Assembly (NCBI GenBank): GCA_002396505.1
Contig: DGYA01000067.1
Coordinates: forward strand, 27,500 to 50,828
Reading direction: 5' to 3'
Length of the DNA: 23,329 bases
Source of the DNA: Cyanobacteria bacterium UBA5018
Lineage (GTDB): Bacteria > Cyanobacteriota > Cyanobacteriia > PCC-6307 > Cyanobiaceae
The position numbers and the translations under genes were made by a program. The notes under the pieces are model-generated. The model saw only the letters and a list, made by a program, of their open reading frames with translations, did not search any database and was not told the DNA's origin. Positions 7,407-14,261 of the stretch are shown here, in pieces; within the stretch, counting starts at the first letter, position 1; each line of letters opens with the position of its first letter.

Positions 7407-8162
7407 TTAGCTGGCCTGTAGCACCCCAGGCTGGGTCTGCACTGGCACGATCGTGAGGTTGTCCACGGCGGCGCAGCAGACAAAATCGGCGTCGTGGTTG
7501 CCGATGCCGATCAGTCTTTGGCCGTGGCTGGCGGCCCTTAGGCAGGTTTCGGTGTCGTGGCGCCACTGCTGCCATAGGGCCAGGGCCGCCAGGGCTTCGT
7601 CATTGCCGCAGCTCACCGCCAGGTGGGGTGCCACCGCCAATTCCATGGCCGCCGATACCACCGCCCCGGCCGCCAGGCTGTCCTCCAGGGAGTACTCGCC
7701 CTCCCAGCCGCTGCCGACGATCCAAACCCGCTCAGCTCCGGCCTCCACCAGGCGCCGGGCCACGGCGGTGCGATTGCCCAGGCAGGCCGTGACCAGCAGG
7801 GGCACCGCCAGAACGGCCGCCAGGGAGCGGGTGCCATTGGTGGTGCTCATGAAGATGCGCTTGCCGCCCACCAGCTCCGGGGTCACCGCCAGGGGGGAAT
7901 TGCCCAGGTCGTAGCCCTCCACCCGTTTGCCGCCCCGCTCGCCCGCCCGCAGCCGCTGCTGCTCGGGCCAGGCGGCCGCCGCCTGTTCCAGGGAAGCCAG
8001 GTCGGCGAAGGCCTGGATGGCCTCGGCGCCGTTTTGCAGCGACCAGGCAATCGTGGTGGTGGCCCGCAGCACGTCGATCACCACCGCTGCATCGGGACCG
8101 CCCTCGCCAGGGGCGATCACGGCGGGCACGGCCTCGGAGCTGTGGAAATAGGAGATGCGCAT
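7407..8162 (-). CDS. comB: 2-phosphosulfolactate phosphatase family protein (ComB-like)
   Basis: Member of the ComB family, Mg-dependent acid phosphatases whose archaeal members convert 2-phosphosulfolactate to sulfolactate in coenzyme M synthesis. At 251 residues it is full length. Typical segments are VVIDVLRATTTI (27-38), YDLGNSP (84-90), STTNGTRSL (106-114) and ACLGNRTAVA (126-135). Cyanobacteria do not make coenzyme M, so the physiological substrate is open; sulfolactate metabolism or a different phosphoester are both possible. ATG 8162 lies 53 bases from the divergent ubiD start. The gene leads the minus-strand run towards nitrilase, but the repeat-filled gap of about 340 bp behind it may uncouple them. 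Confidence 0.88.
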   Translation of the reverse strand: MRISYFHSSEAVPAVIAPGEGGPDAAVVIDVLRATTTIAWSLQNGAEAIQAFADLASLEQAAAAWPEQQRLRAGERGGKRVEGYDLGNSPLAVTPELVGGKRIFMSTTNGTRSLAAVLAVPLLVTACLGNRTAVARRLVEAGAERVWIVGSGWEGEYSLEDSLAAGAVVSAAMELAVAPHLAVSCGNDEALAALALWQQWRHDTETCLRAASHGQRLIGIGNHDADFVCCAAVDNLTIVPVQTQPGVLQAS

Positions 8163-8215
8163 GGTGACAGTCGGGCGGAGGGGTGCGCCACAGTAGGCAC
8201 AGTCTGCGATTCGTT
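8163..8215. promoter_or_regulatory. comB-ubiD divergent promoter region
   Basis: Only 53 bases separate the two divergent start codons, so the promoters must overlap or extend into the coding regions. A hexamer CACAGT is repeated at 8189-8194 and 8198-8203, nine bases apart, and could be an operator half-site pair. No clear -10/-35 pair was recognised. Confidence 0.3.
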
Positions 8216-9790
8216 ATGGCATCGGCCGGTTTCAGTAAACGCAGCCGGCGCGACCTGCGGGGATTTATTCAGCTGTTGGAGCAGCGGGGCCAATTGCGCC
8301 GCATCACCGCTGCGGTGGATCCCGATCTGGAGTTGGCGGCGATCGCCGATCGGGTGCTCGGCCTCGGCGGGCCGGCGCTGCTGTTTGAAAACGTGATCGG
8401 TTCCCGGATGCCGGTGGCGATCAACCTGCTGGGCACCTTGGAACGGGTGCTCTGGAGCATGGGCATGGAGCGGGCCGAGGAGCTGGAGGCCCTGGGGGAG
8501 CGGCTGGCTTTACTGCAGCAACCCAGGCCGCCCAAGGGACTGGCGGAATTGAAGCGCTTTGGCGGGGTGCTCTGGGATCTGGTGATGGCCCGGCCGGATC
8601 TGGACCTGATTCCTCCCTGCCACCAGCGGGTGTTCAAGGGCGACCAGGTGAATCTTGATGCCCTGCCGCTGCTGCGACCCTGGCCAGCCGACGGCGGCCG
8701 GATCATCACCCTGGGCCTGGTGATTACCAAGGATCCAGAAACCGGCACACCCAACGTTGGCGTGTACCGGTTGCAGCAGCAATCGATCAATACCCTCTCG
8801 GTGCATTGGCTGAGCGTGCGGGGGGGCGCCCGGCATCTGCGCAAGGCGGCAGCCCTGGGCGTGCCCCTGGAGATCGCCGTTGCCATCGGCGTGCATCCGC
8901 TGCTGGTGATGGCAGCCGCCACGCCGATTCCGGTGCAACTCAGCGAGTGGCTGTTCGCTGGCCTCTACGCGGGTGAGGGGGTGCGGCTGGCCCGTTGCAA
9001 GACGGTGAACCTGGAGGTACCCAGCCACAGTGAACTGGTGTTGGAGGGCACAATTAATCCGGGAGAGCTAATCGACGACGGGCCCTTCGGGGATCACATG
9101 GGCTTCTACGGCGGTGTGGAAGCTTCGCCGCTGGTGCGTATCCAATGCGTCACCCAAAGGCACCAGCCGATTTACTTCACCACCTTCAGCGGTCGGCCGC
9201 CCAAGGAGGACGCCATGCTGGCGATCGCCTTGAACCGTATCTATACGCCAATCCTGCGGCAGCAGATCCCGGAAATCGTTGATTTCTTCCTGCCGATGGA
9301 GGGTCTCAGCTACAAATTGGCCATAATTGCCATCGATAAGGCCTATCCGGGGCAGGCGAAACGGGCGGCGATGGCCTTTTGGAGCGCCCTACCCCAATTC
9401 ACCTATACAAAGTTTGTAGTTGTTGTCGACAAGGTCATCAATATTCGCGATCCTCGCCAGGTGATCTGGGCGATCAGCGCCCAGGTGGATCCCCAGCGCG
9501 ACCTGTTTGTGCTCGAGGACACCCCCTTTGACAGCCTCGATTTCGCCAGTGAAAGGTTGGGGTTGGGGGGGCGGCTGGCCATCGATGCCACCACCAAGCT
9601 GGGCCCAGAAAAGCGCCATCCCTGGGGCGAACCACTAAATCATTCAGCGGAGTTGGAGAGCCGCCTGGATCGCCGCTGGCAAGAGCTGGGCCTGGCGGAT
9701 CTGGGCACGGGCAATCCCGATCCTGCCCTGTTTGGCTACACCATGGAGCAGGTGCTGCGACGACTGGCACTGGCGGTGCCCCGCCCCTAG
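8216..9790 (+). CDS. ubiD: UbiD-family prenylated-FMN decarboxylase
   Basis: Non-oxidative decarboxylase of the UbiD family, in cyanobacteria needed for decarboxylating the 4-hydroxy-3-prenylbenzoate intermediate of plastoquinone synthesis. It requires prenyl-FMN made by UbiX, which is not in this window. ATG 8216 gives 524 residues; a GTG at 8183 is in frame but unlikely. N180 and R185 in NVGVYR match the metal-binding Asn and catalytic Arg spacing known from Fdc1 (N168, R173). The acidic pair lies in DGPFGD (D288, D293). SGRPPKEDA and the C-terminal LFGYTMEQV are also family features. Both sds and ubiD serve plastoquinone, though they are about 4 kb apart on opposite strands. The Rrf2 gene follows after two bases. 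Confidence 0.93.
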   Translation: MASAGFSKRSRRDLRGFIQLLEQRGQLRRITAAVDPDLELAAIADRVLGLGGPALLFENVIGSRMPVAINLLGTLERVLWSMGMERAEELEALGERLALLQQPRPPKGLAELKRFGGVLWDLVMARPDLDLIPPCHQRVFKGDQVNLDALPLLRPWPADGGRIITLGLVITKDPETGTPNVGVYRLQQQSINTLSVHWLSVRGGARHLRKAAALGVPLEIAVAIGVHPLLVMAAATPIPVQLSEWLFAGLYAGEGVRLARCKTVNLEVPSHSELVLEGTINPGELIDDGPFGDHMGFYGGVEASPLVRIQCVTQRHQPIYFTTFSGRPPKEDAMLAIALNRIYTPILRQQIPEIVDFFLPMEGLSYKLAIIAIDKAYPGQAKRAAMAFWSALPQFTYTKFVVVVDKVINIRDPRQVIWAISAQVDPQRDLFVLEDTPFDSLDFASERLGLGGRLAIDATTKLGPEKRHPWGEPLNHSAELESRLDRRWQELGLADLGTGNPDPALFGYTMEQVLRRLALAVPRP

Positions 9791-9792
9791 CG

Positions 9793-10335
9793 ATGTTGCG
9801 GCGGCGGGGATTGCAGGCGATTCAGGCCCTGCTGGAACTGGCCCTGGAACCGCAGCGCTGGCGTTCGGTGCGGGAGCTGGCGGAGTTGCAAAACCTGCCG
9901 GCGCCGATGTTGGAACAGTTGTTGCTGCGCCTGCGCAGGGCGGGGCTGTTGGAGGCCCGCCGCGGGCGTCTCGGAGGCTATCGGCTAGCCCTGCCTCCTC
10001 CCCAGATCGCCCTCAACCAGGTGCTGGCGGCGGTGGCGGCCATGCCGGGCCCGCTGGCTTCCCCCGGTTTGTTTATGCCCTCCCATTCCGCCAGCGACCC
10101 GGCCAAGTCCCTGCTCGCTGCCGAAACCGCCGCACAAACTTCCGCAGAGGCTGCTGGGCTAAACGAGACGGCGGCTGGCGATCCGGCCAGCCAACAGGTG
10201 ACTCAACTGCTGGTTTATCGCCTGCAGCGGGCAATGGAGCGGGAGCTTTCCCGGCTCAGTCTCGAGGATCTGCTGCTAGATCTGCGCAGCGCCCGAGCCG
10301 CCCATGGTGCCGATGGAGGCCTAATCCTGGGCTGA
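9793..10335 (+). CDS. Rrf2-family transcriptional regulator without cysteines
   Basis: DNA-binding regulator of the Rrf2 type. A winged helix covers about 5-68 with the family wing signature RRGRLGGYRLA (57-67). A helical tail follows at about 135-170 (QVTQLLVYRLQRAMERELSRLSLEDLL). The 180 residues contain no cysteine, so the [Fe-S] cluster used by IscR, NsrR and RirA cannot be bound in the usual way. Residues about 92-135, where the cysteine loop would lie, are an Ala/Ser-rich stretch. The start lies two bases after the ubiD stop, so the two are almost certainly cotranscribed. The gene converges on a small membrane protein gene. Target genes are unknown; autoregulation of ubiD is a reasonable guess only. 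Confidence 0.8.
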   Translation: MLRRRGLQAIQALLELALEPQRWRSVRELAELQNLPAPMLEQLLLRLRRAGLLEARRGRLGGYRLALPPPQIALNQVLAAVAAMPGPLASPGLFMPSHSASDPAKSLLAAETAAQTSAEAAGLNETAAGDPASQQVTQLLVYRLQRAMERELSRLSLEDLLLDLRSARAAHGADGGLILG

Positions 10336-10383
10336 GGCTTGGGCGTATAACCAACCTGAGCCCAGATTTGGCCTGGGTTTAGC

Positions 10384-10698
10384 TCAGCTGCGGCGAGCCT
10401 GCTGGACGGCCAGGCTGGCCTCCACGGCCGTCACAACCGCCAACAGCAGCAGGCCCAGCAGGCCCACCAGTTGGTTTTGCTGCAGGCGATCGAACTGGGG
10501 CTGGGCTTCCAGCCCACGGGCCGCCAGGGCGCCGGCGACAAACCAGGCTGTCGACACGCTGGCAGTGATCCAGTAGGCCCGCCAACGCCTTTGGTACAGG
10601 TAGCCACTGCCCAGGCCGGGCACCAGGTTGAGCAGGGCCGCCACCCAGATACTCGAGCTAGCCACAATTTGCTGCTTGCTGGGGCTGTCGCTGTCCAT
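10384..10698 (-). CDS. small membrane protein, unknown function
   Basis: 104 residues from ATG 10698; the frame continues to a TTG at 10722, which seems less likely. The hydrophobic segments are about 16-34 (IWVAALLNLVPGLGSGYLY), 42-60 and 77-97, so two or three membrane helices. Helix one ends in PGLGSGYLYQRRWRAYW, a Gly/aromatic pattern reminiscent of TM2-domain proteins but not a definite match. The C-terminus is short and basic (QQARRS). It lies 58 bases downstream of the YjbQ gene on the same strand, probably in one transcript. Function not recognised. Confidence 0.75.
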   Translation of the reverse strand: MDSDSPSKQQIVASSSIWVAALLNLVPGLGSGYLYQRRWRAYWITASVSTAWFVAGALAARGLEAQPQFDRLQQNQLVGLLGLLLLAVVTAVEASLAVQQARRS

Positions 10699-10756
10699 CG
10701 AGATTGAGTTGCACGCAACCAAACTCTGGCGGCTTTGGCGCCTGGCTGGCGACCCT

Positions 10757-11209
10757 TCACTCGCCGATCAACTGCAGGCAGAGCTGGCGGCGCTGGGGTC
10801 TGGAGCGATGCTCCCACAGGTAGATGGCCTGCCAGGTGCCCAGCACCAGCCTGCCGGCCTGGAAGGGCAGGCAGAGGTTGCTGCTGGTGAGCGAGCTGCG
10901 GATATGGGCGGGCATGTCGTCGGCCCCCTCGTCGTCGTGCAGGTAGGGCCGCAGCGGCCCGCGACCGCTGAGCGAGCGGAAACCCTCCTCTGGCACCAGG
11001 GCCTGCAGGTGGGCAGAGAGATCGGTGAGCACCCGCGAATCTGAGTTCTCGTTGATCGTTAGTGAACAGGAGGTGTGCAGGCAGAGCAGACAGGCCTGCC
11101 CCTGTTGCATGCCGCTGGAAATTAGCGCCCGATTCAGCTCAGCCGTGATATTGAGCAGGCCCTCGCCCACGGTGATGAAGTTGAGGGTGTGCTGACTCTG
11201 GCGGAGCAT
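10757..11209 (-). CDS. YjbQ/UPF0047 family protein
   Basis: A 150-residue protein of the YjbQ/UPF0047 family, small trimeric cytosolic proteins; some members show weak thiamin-phosphate synthase activity in vitro, but the cellular role is unsettled. Family hallmarks are all here: LHTSCSLTINENSD (44-57), GADDMPAHIRSSL (95-107) and LGTWQAIYLWEHR (123-135). H45, H102 and H134 are the conserved histidines likely to form the metal or substrate site. Start ATG 11209 has no visible Shine-Dalgarno; a run of seven Cs precedes it on the coding strand. Upstream lies a repeat-bearing gap shared with the divergent small secreted protein gene. Confidence 0.9.
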   Translation of the reverse strand: MLRQSQHTLNFITVGEGLLNITAELNRALISSGMQQGQACLLCLHTSCSLTINENSDSRVLTDLSAHLQALVPEEGFRSLSGRGPLRPYLHDDEGADDMPAHIRSSLTSSNLCLPFQAGRLVLGTWQAIYLWEHRSRPQRRQLCLQLIGE

Positions 11210-11251
11210 TTGGGGGGGAAGTCCTCACTCTGGTGTGAATTTTGCCAGGGA

Positions 11252-11325
11252 CGGATTGCCCTGTAAATCAATCGGTTTCAGGGCTAAACGGATTGCCCAG
11301 TAGATCAATTGGCTTTAGGGCTGGA
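11252..11325. repeat. 37-bp tandem duplication
   Basis: Two adjacent 37-bp units, 11252-11288 and 11289-11325, with 30 of 37 bases identical. Both begin CGGATTGCCC and contain ATCAAT. They lie between divergent genes. Confidence 0.8.
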
Positions 11326-11494
11326 TGGCCTTCTGACCGCTGACCTTGGATAAACTCTGGAAAGCCGCCTGTTCGGCGATCCTGCCACCCGAGAACCTCT
11401 GCGAAATCAGAGCTTCATTGGCAGTTGCTCGGGTTTTCCACAGCTTCCCTTGAGGCGGCGTTGCTTAGCATATGTCATCCATCGCAGCGGTTCA

Positions 11495-11734
11495 ATGCGT
11501 ACCTTTCTGATGATTTTGCCTGTGTTGGTGGGCGCTCTGGTCTCCACTGCCCCTGCCCTGGCCCAGCGTCAGGTGCCCAAAATCGGCACGATCTGCCCGA
11601 TGGGCTATGTCGATAAGCTCAATGGCCAATGCAGCACCTTGGGGCTTGTCAACTACACCCTGCAGCCCACCCATGGCAAGGCCTGCCTGGAAGGCTGGAT
11701 GAATGTGGGCGGCGGCTACTGCCGCAAGAAGTGA
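11495..11734 (+). CDS. small secreted four-cysteine protein
   Basis: 79 residues from ATG 11495. The first 23 (MRTFLMILPVLVGALVSTAPALA) form a clear signal peptide with an ALA cleavage site, so the mature product is about 56 residues in the periplasm or outside. It contains four cysteines, C34, C46, C64 and C76, spaced 11-17-11. The two outer pairs enclose matching 13-residue loops: CPMGYVDKLNGQC and CLEGWMNVGGGYC. It ends GYCRKK. I chose ATG 11495 rather than the frame opening at 11450 because the signal peptide begins there. Not recognised as a named family; disulfide formation is inferred. It precedes the M32 peptidase by about 180 bases of repeat DNA. Confidence 0.8.
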   Translation: MRTFLMILPVLVGALVSTAPALAQRQVPKIGTICPMGYVDKLNGQCSTLGLVNYTLQPTHGKACLEGWMNVGGGYCRKK

Positions 11735-11772
11735 GTGGCGAAAAGTTCGCGCCGCTTAGCTGGCCCCGCCAT

Positions 11773-11834
11773 CCTGGCCCAGCTGAGCTGAGCGGCCCAG
11801 CCACCTTGTCCAGCTGATTTGAGCGGCGCAGCCT
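11773..11834. repeat. 31-bp tandem repeat
   Basis: Two 31-bp units (11773-11803, 11804-11834) with about 25 of 31 identical bases, followed by the first dozen bases of a third copy. The shared core is CCAGCTGA...TGAGCGGC.CAGCC. It lies between the secreted-protein gene and the peptidase gene. Confidence 0.75.
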
Positions 11835-11904
11835 TCTGGCGCAGTTGTTACTTGTCCAGGGAGGCTCATCCTGGCAAGCTCCCTGGCTGTGACGTTTAAC
11901 TGGC

Positions 11905-11910
11905 AAGAGG
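11905..11910 (+). promoter_or_regulatory. ribosome binding site of the M32 peptidase gene
   Basis: AAGAGG six bases before ATG 11917, which supports that start. Confidence 0.6.
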
Positions 11911-11916
11911 CCTGAG

Positions 11917-13434
11917 ATGTCCAAGGCCCACAGCCGCCTGCGCGAGCACCTGCACACCACCCAGCTGCTGGGCAGCATCCAGAGCTCGCTCTACTACGAC
12001 CAAAACACGGCCATGCCCAGCGGTGGTGCCAGCTGGCGAGGCGAGCAGTTGGCACTGCTGGCCAAGCTGCTGCATGGGCGCCAATCGAGCAGTGACTACG
12101 CCGAACTGGTGGCAGAAGCTGAAGCTGATCTAAGCGGCGATGCCCCGCCCCAAACCAAACGCAATTTGCAATTGCTGCGCCAGGAGCTGCAACGCCAGCA
12201 GTGCCTCGATCCCGCCTTGGTGGGGGAACTGGCCACCGCCCAGGCCGAGGGCTATGCGGTGTGGCAAAGGGCCAGGGCCCAGGCCGACTTCAGCCTGTTT
12301 GCACCGGTGTTGGAGCGGTTGGTGGCCCTGAGGCAACAGCAGGCCGCCCAACTGGCGCCGGTGGAGGCCGCCGCCGGTCAAGCCCGCAGCACCTGGGAAA
12401 CCCTGGCCCAGCGCTTTGAACCGGATATCAGCAAGCAAAGACTGGCGGTTTTATTTGCCCCCCTCAGCCAGCGGCTGCCGAAGCTGTTGGATCGGGCAAG
12501 CTCGATCCCCCCAGGGGCCAGCCAGGCCTGGGACCTGGCCCATCAGAGCCAGGAGCAACTCTGTAGCGAACTGTTGGATGGCTGGGGTTACAACCGCGAG
12601 CGCTGCGCCCGCTCCCTCTCCCCCCATCCCTTTTCCACCACATTGGGCCCCAGCGACTTCCGGATCACCACTCGCGTGGTGCCGGGGCAGCCCTTTTCCG
12701 CCTTCCTGGCCACCGCCCACGAATGGGGTCACTCCCGCTACGAGCAGGGTCTGCCCCGCAGCGGCGAACACTGGTTCCCCTGGCCCCTGGGGGAGGCCAC
12801 CTCCATGGCTGTGCATGAGAGCCAGAGTTTGTTTCATGAAAATCGCCTGGCCCGCAGCGCGGCCTTTGCCGAGCGCTGGTATCCCCACTTCCGCCAGGCC
12901 CTGGGCCGGGATCCCTGGGGTGGCGCTTTGGGCTTTTGGCGCGACCTCAACCCGGTAAGGCCCAGCTTGATTCGGGTGGAGGCCGATGAGGTGAGCTATG
13001 GCCTGCATATCGTGCTGCGCTATGAACTGGAAATTGCCCTATTGGAGGGTGATTTACCGGTGGCTGAGCTGCCATCGCAGTGGAATCGACGCCTGCGGGA
13101 GTTGATGGGCATCACCCCCGCCCACGATGGCGAGGGTTGCCTGCAAGATGTTCATTGGAGTGAAGGGCTATTTGGCTATTTCCCCTCCTACGCCCTCGGC
13201 CATTTGATCAGTGCCCAGCTGAGTGGGGCTATGGAAGCGAATCTGGGCCCGATCGAAGACCGGTTGGCTAATGGAGAAGACCAGATGTTGGTGAACTGGC
13301 TGGCCGAGCGGGTTTATCCCCTGGGCCGCAGCGTCAACGCTGAGCAACTGGTGGAGCTGGTGACTGGTTCAACCCTCACGGCAGAACCATTTCTCACCTA
13401 TCTGGAGCAAAAGCTAGATCGCCTGATCGGCTGA
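11917..13434 (+). CDS. M32 (Taq-type) metallocarboxypeptidase
   Basis: Zinc carboxypeptidase of family M32, which removes C-terminal residues from peptides in the cytosol. The 505 residues match the family length of about 500 and are largely helical. The zinc site is H268-E269-x-x-H272 in TAHEWGHSRYEQGL, with the third ligand E301 in VHESQS. Nearby PWPLGEATSMAVHESQS and the C-terminal GYFPSYALGHLISAQ are also characteristic. DQNTAMPSGG near residue 28 is the usual N-terminal signature. The following methyltransferase gene starts about 100 bases downstream beyond a tandem repeat. Confidence 0.95.
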   Translation: MSKAHSRLREHLHTTQLLGSIQSSLYYDQNTAMPSGGASWRGEQLALLAKLLHGRQSSSDYAELVAEAEADLSGDAPPQTKRNLQLLRQELQRQQCLDPALVGELATAQAEGYAVWQRARAQADFSLFAPVLERLVALRQQQAAQLAPVEAAAGQARSTWETLAQRFEPDISKQRLAVLFAPLSQRLPKLLDRASSIPPGASQAWDLAHQSQEQLCSELLDGWGYNRERCARSLSPHPFSTTLGPSDFRITTRVVPGQPFSAFLATAHEWGHSRYEQGLPRSGEHWFPWPLGEATSMAVHESQSLFHENRLARSAAFAERWYPHFRQALGRDPWGGALGFWRDLNPVRPSLIRVEADEVSYGLHIVLRYELEIALLEGDLPVAELPSQWNRRLRELMGITPAHDGEGCLQDVHWSEGLFGYFPSYALGHLISAQLSGAMEANLGPIEDRLANGEDQMLVNWLAERVYPLGRSVNAEQLVELVTGSTLTAEPFLTYLEQKLDRLIG

Positions 13435-13471
13435 TGCACCCAGTTGTTTTTGGCCTGGTCTGCCCTGCCCG

Positions 13472-13522
13472 CCAGGCTGGCCGGTTTACCAGGCTGGCCG
13501 GTTTGCCAGGCTGGCCGGGCTG
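13472..13522. repeat. 17-bp tandem array, three units
   Basis: Units 13472-13488, 13489-13505 and 13506-13522, all starting CCAGGCTGGCCGG. Units one and two differ at one base; the third differs at the end. Each contains the small palindrome CCAGGCTGG. The array fills the gap between the M32 peptidase and methyltransferase genes. Confidence 0.9.
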
Positions 13523-13535
13523 TTGAAACAGATCC

Positions 13536-14201
13536 ATGGCCCAGCTGGTGCTCAGTGACGACCAACGCAAAAAACTAGACAGCGCTGATGACAAGCTGTT
13601 TTATGCCGAGCCGCGTTTTGTGCAGCATCTCGATGCCGCCTTTCGCCAGAGGTTGACCGAGCTCTATCGCGAGCGGATTCCGCCTGGCTCGGTGGTGCTG
13701 GATTTGATGAGTAGCTGGGTCAGCCATCTGCCTGAGCAAATCAGTTACGGGGAGGTGATCGGTCATGGCCTCAACGAAGCCGAACTGCGGGCCAATCCCA
13801 GGCTCAATCGCTATTGGGTGCAGAACCTGAATGTTGATCCACGCCTGCCGCTTCCCCAGGACAGTGTTGACGTGAGCCTGATCGTGGCCGGCTGGCAATA
13901 TCTGCAGCAGCCAGAGCCGCTGGCCGAGGAGCTGTTTCGCTGCACCAGAGCTGGCGGTCAGCTGTTGGTGGCCTTCAGCAACCGCATGTTTTTTACAAAG
14001 GCACCCTTGATTTGGAGTGAAGGCTCAGACCGCGACCACCTGGCTTATGTGGCGGAGGTGCTGGTGGCCCAGGGCTGGACGATCAGCGGGGTGATCGCCG
14101 CAGACACGCCAGCGCCAGCGCCCCTGGGCTGGCTGGGGGCAAAGGGGGATCCCTTCTTCTGCGTGATCGCCGCCAAGCCAGCCGCCAAGGCGGCTTCGTA
14201 A
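13536..14201 (+). CDS. SAM-dependent methyltransferase, class I-like
   Basis: 221 residues. Motif I is the somewhat unusual VVLDLMSSWVSHLP (53-66), lacking the usual GxGxG but in the right place after the first strand. GHGLNEAEL (77-85) fits motif II and LPLPQDSVDVSLIVAGWQYL (104-123) fits motifs III/IV of the fold, where the last strand signals a SAM-binding core. RAGGQLLVAFSNR follows. Proteins of this type occur in cyanobacteria and plants; the acceptor substrate is unknown. The last codons lie in a 13-bp direct repeat, GCGGCTTCGTAAG, that includes the stop and recurs 32 bp downstream before ppa. Confidence 0.75.
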   Translation: MAQLVLSDDQRKKLDSADDKLFYAEPRFVQHLDAAFRQRLTELYRERIPPGSVVLDLMSSWVSHLPEQISYGEVIGHGLNEAELRANPRLNRYWVQNLNVDPRLPLPQDSVDVSLIVAGWQYLQQPEPLAEELFRCTRAGGQLLVAFSNRMFFTKAPLIWSEGSDRDHLAYVAEVLVAQGWTISGVIAADTPAPAPLGWLGAKGDPFFCVIAAKPAAKAAS

Positions 14202-14261
14202 GCAATGGGGCTCCCTAACGAGCGGCTTCGTAAGATGCCAATGCCCTGTTCAAGCCTCTGC

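Noticed and set aside
9732..10382. 216-codon ORF overlapping the Rrf2-type gene in another frame
   Set aside because: The alternative frame at 9793-10335 has a winged-helix signature and starts two bases after ubiD; this one is Gly/Pro/Ala-rich shadow sequence.
10340..10383. Possible terminator between the converging Rrf2 and membrane-protein genes
   Set aside because: Only a stem of about five pairs (GCCCAG with CTGGGT) and no clear T-run were visible, which is too weak to annotate.
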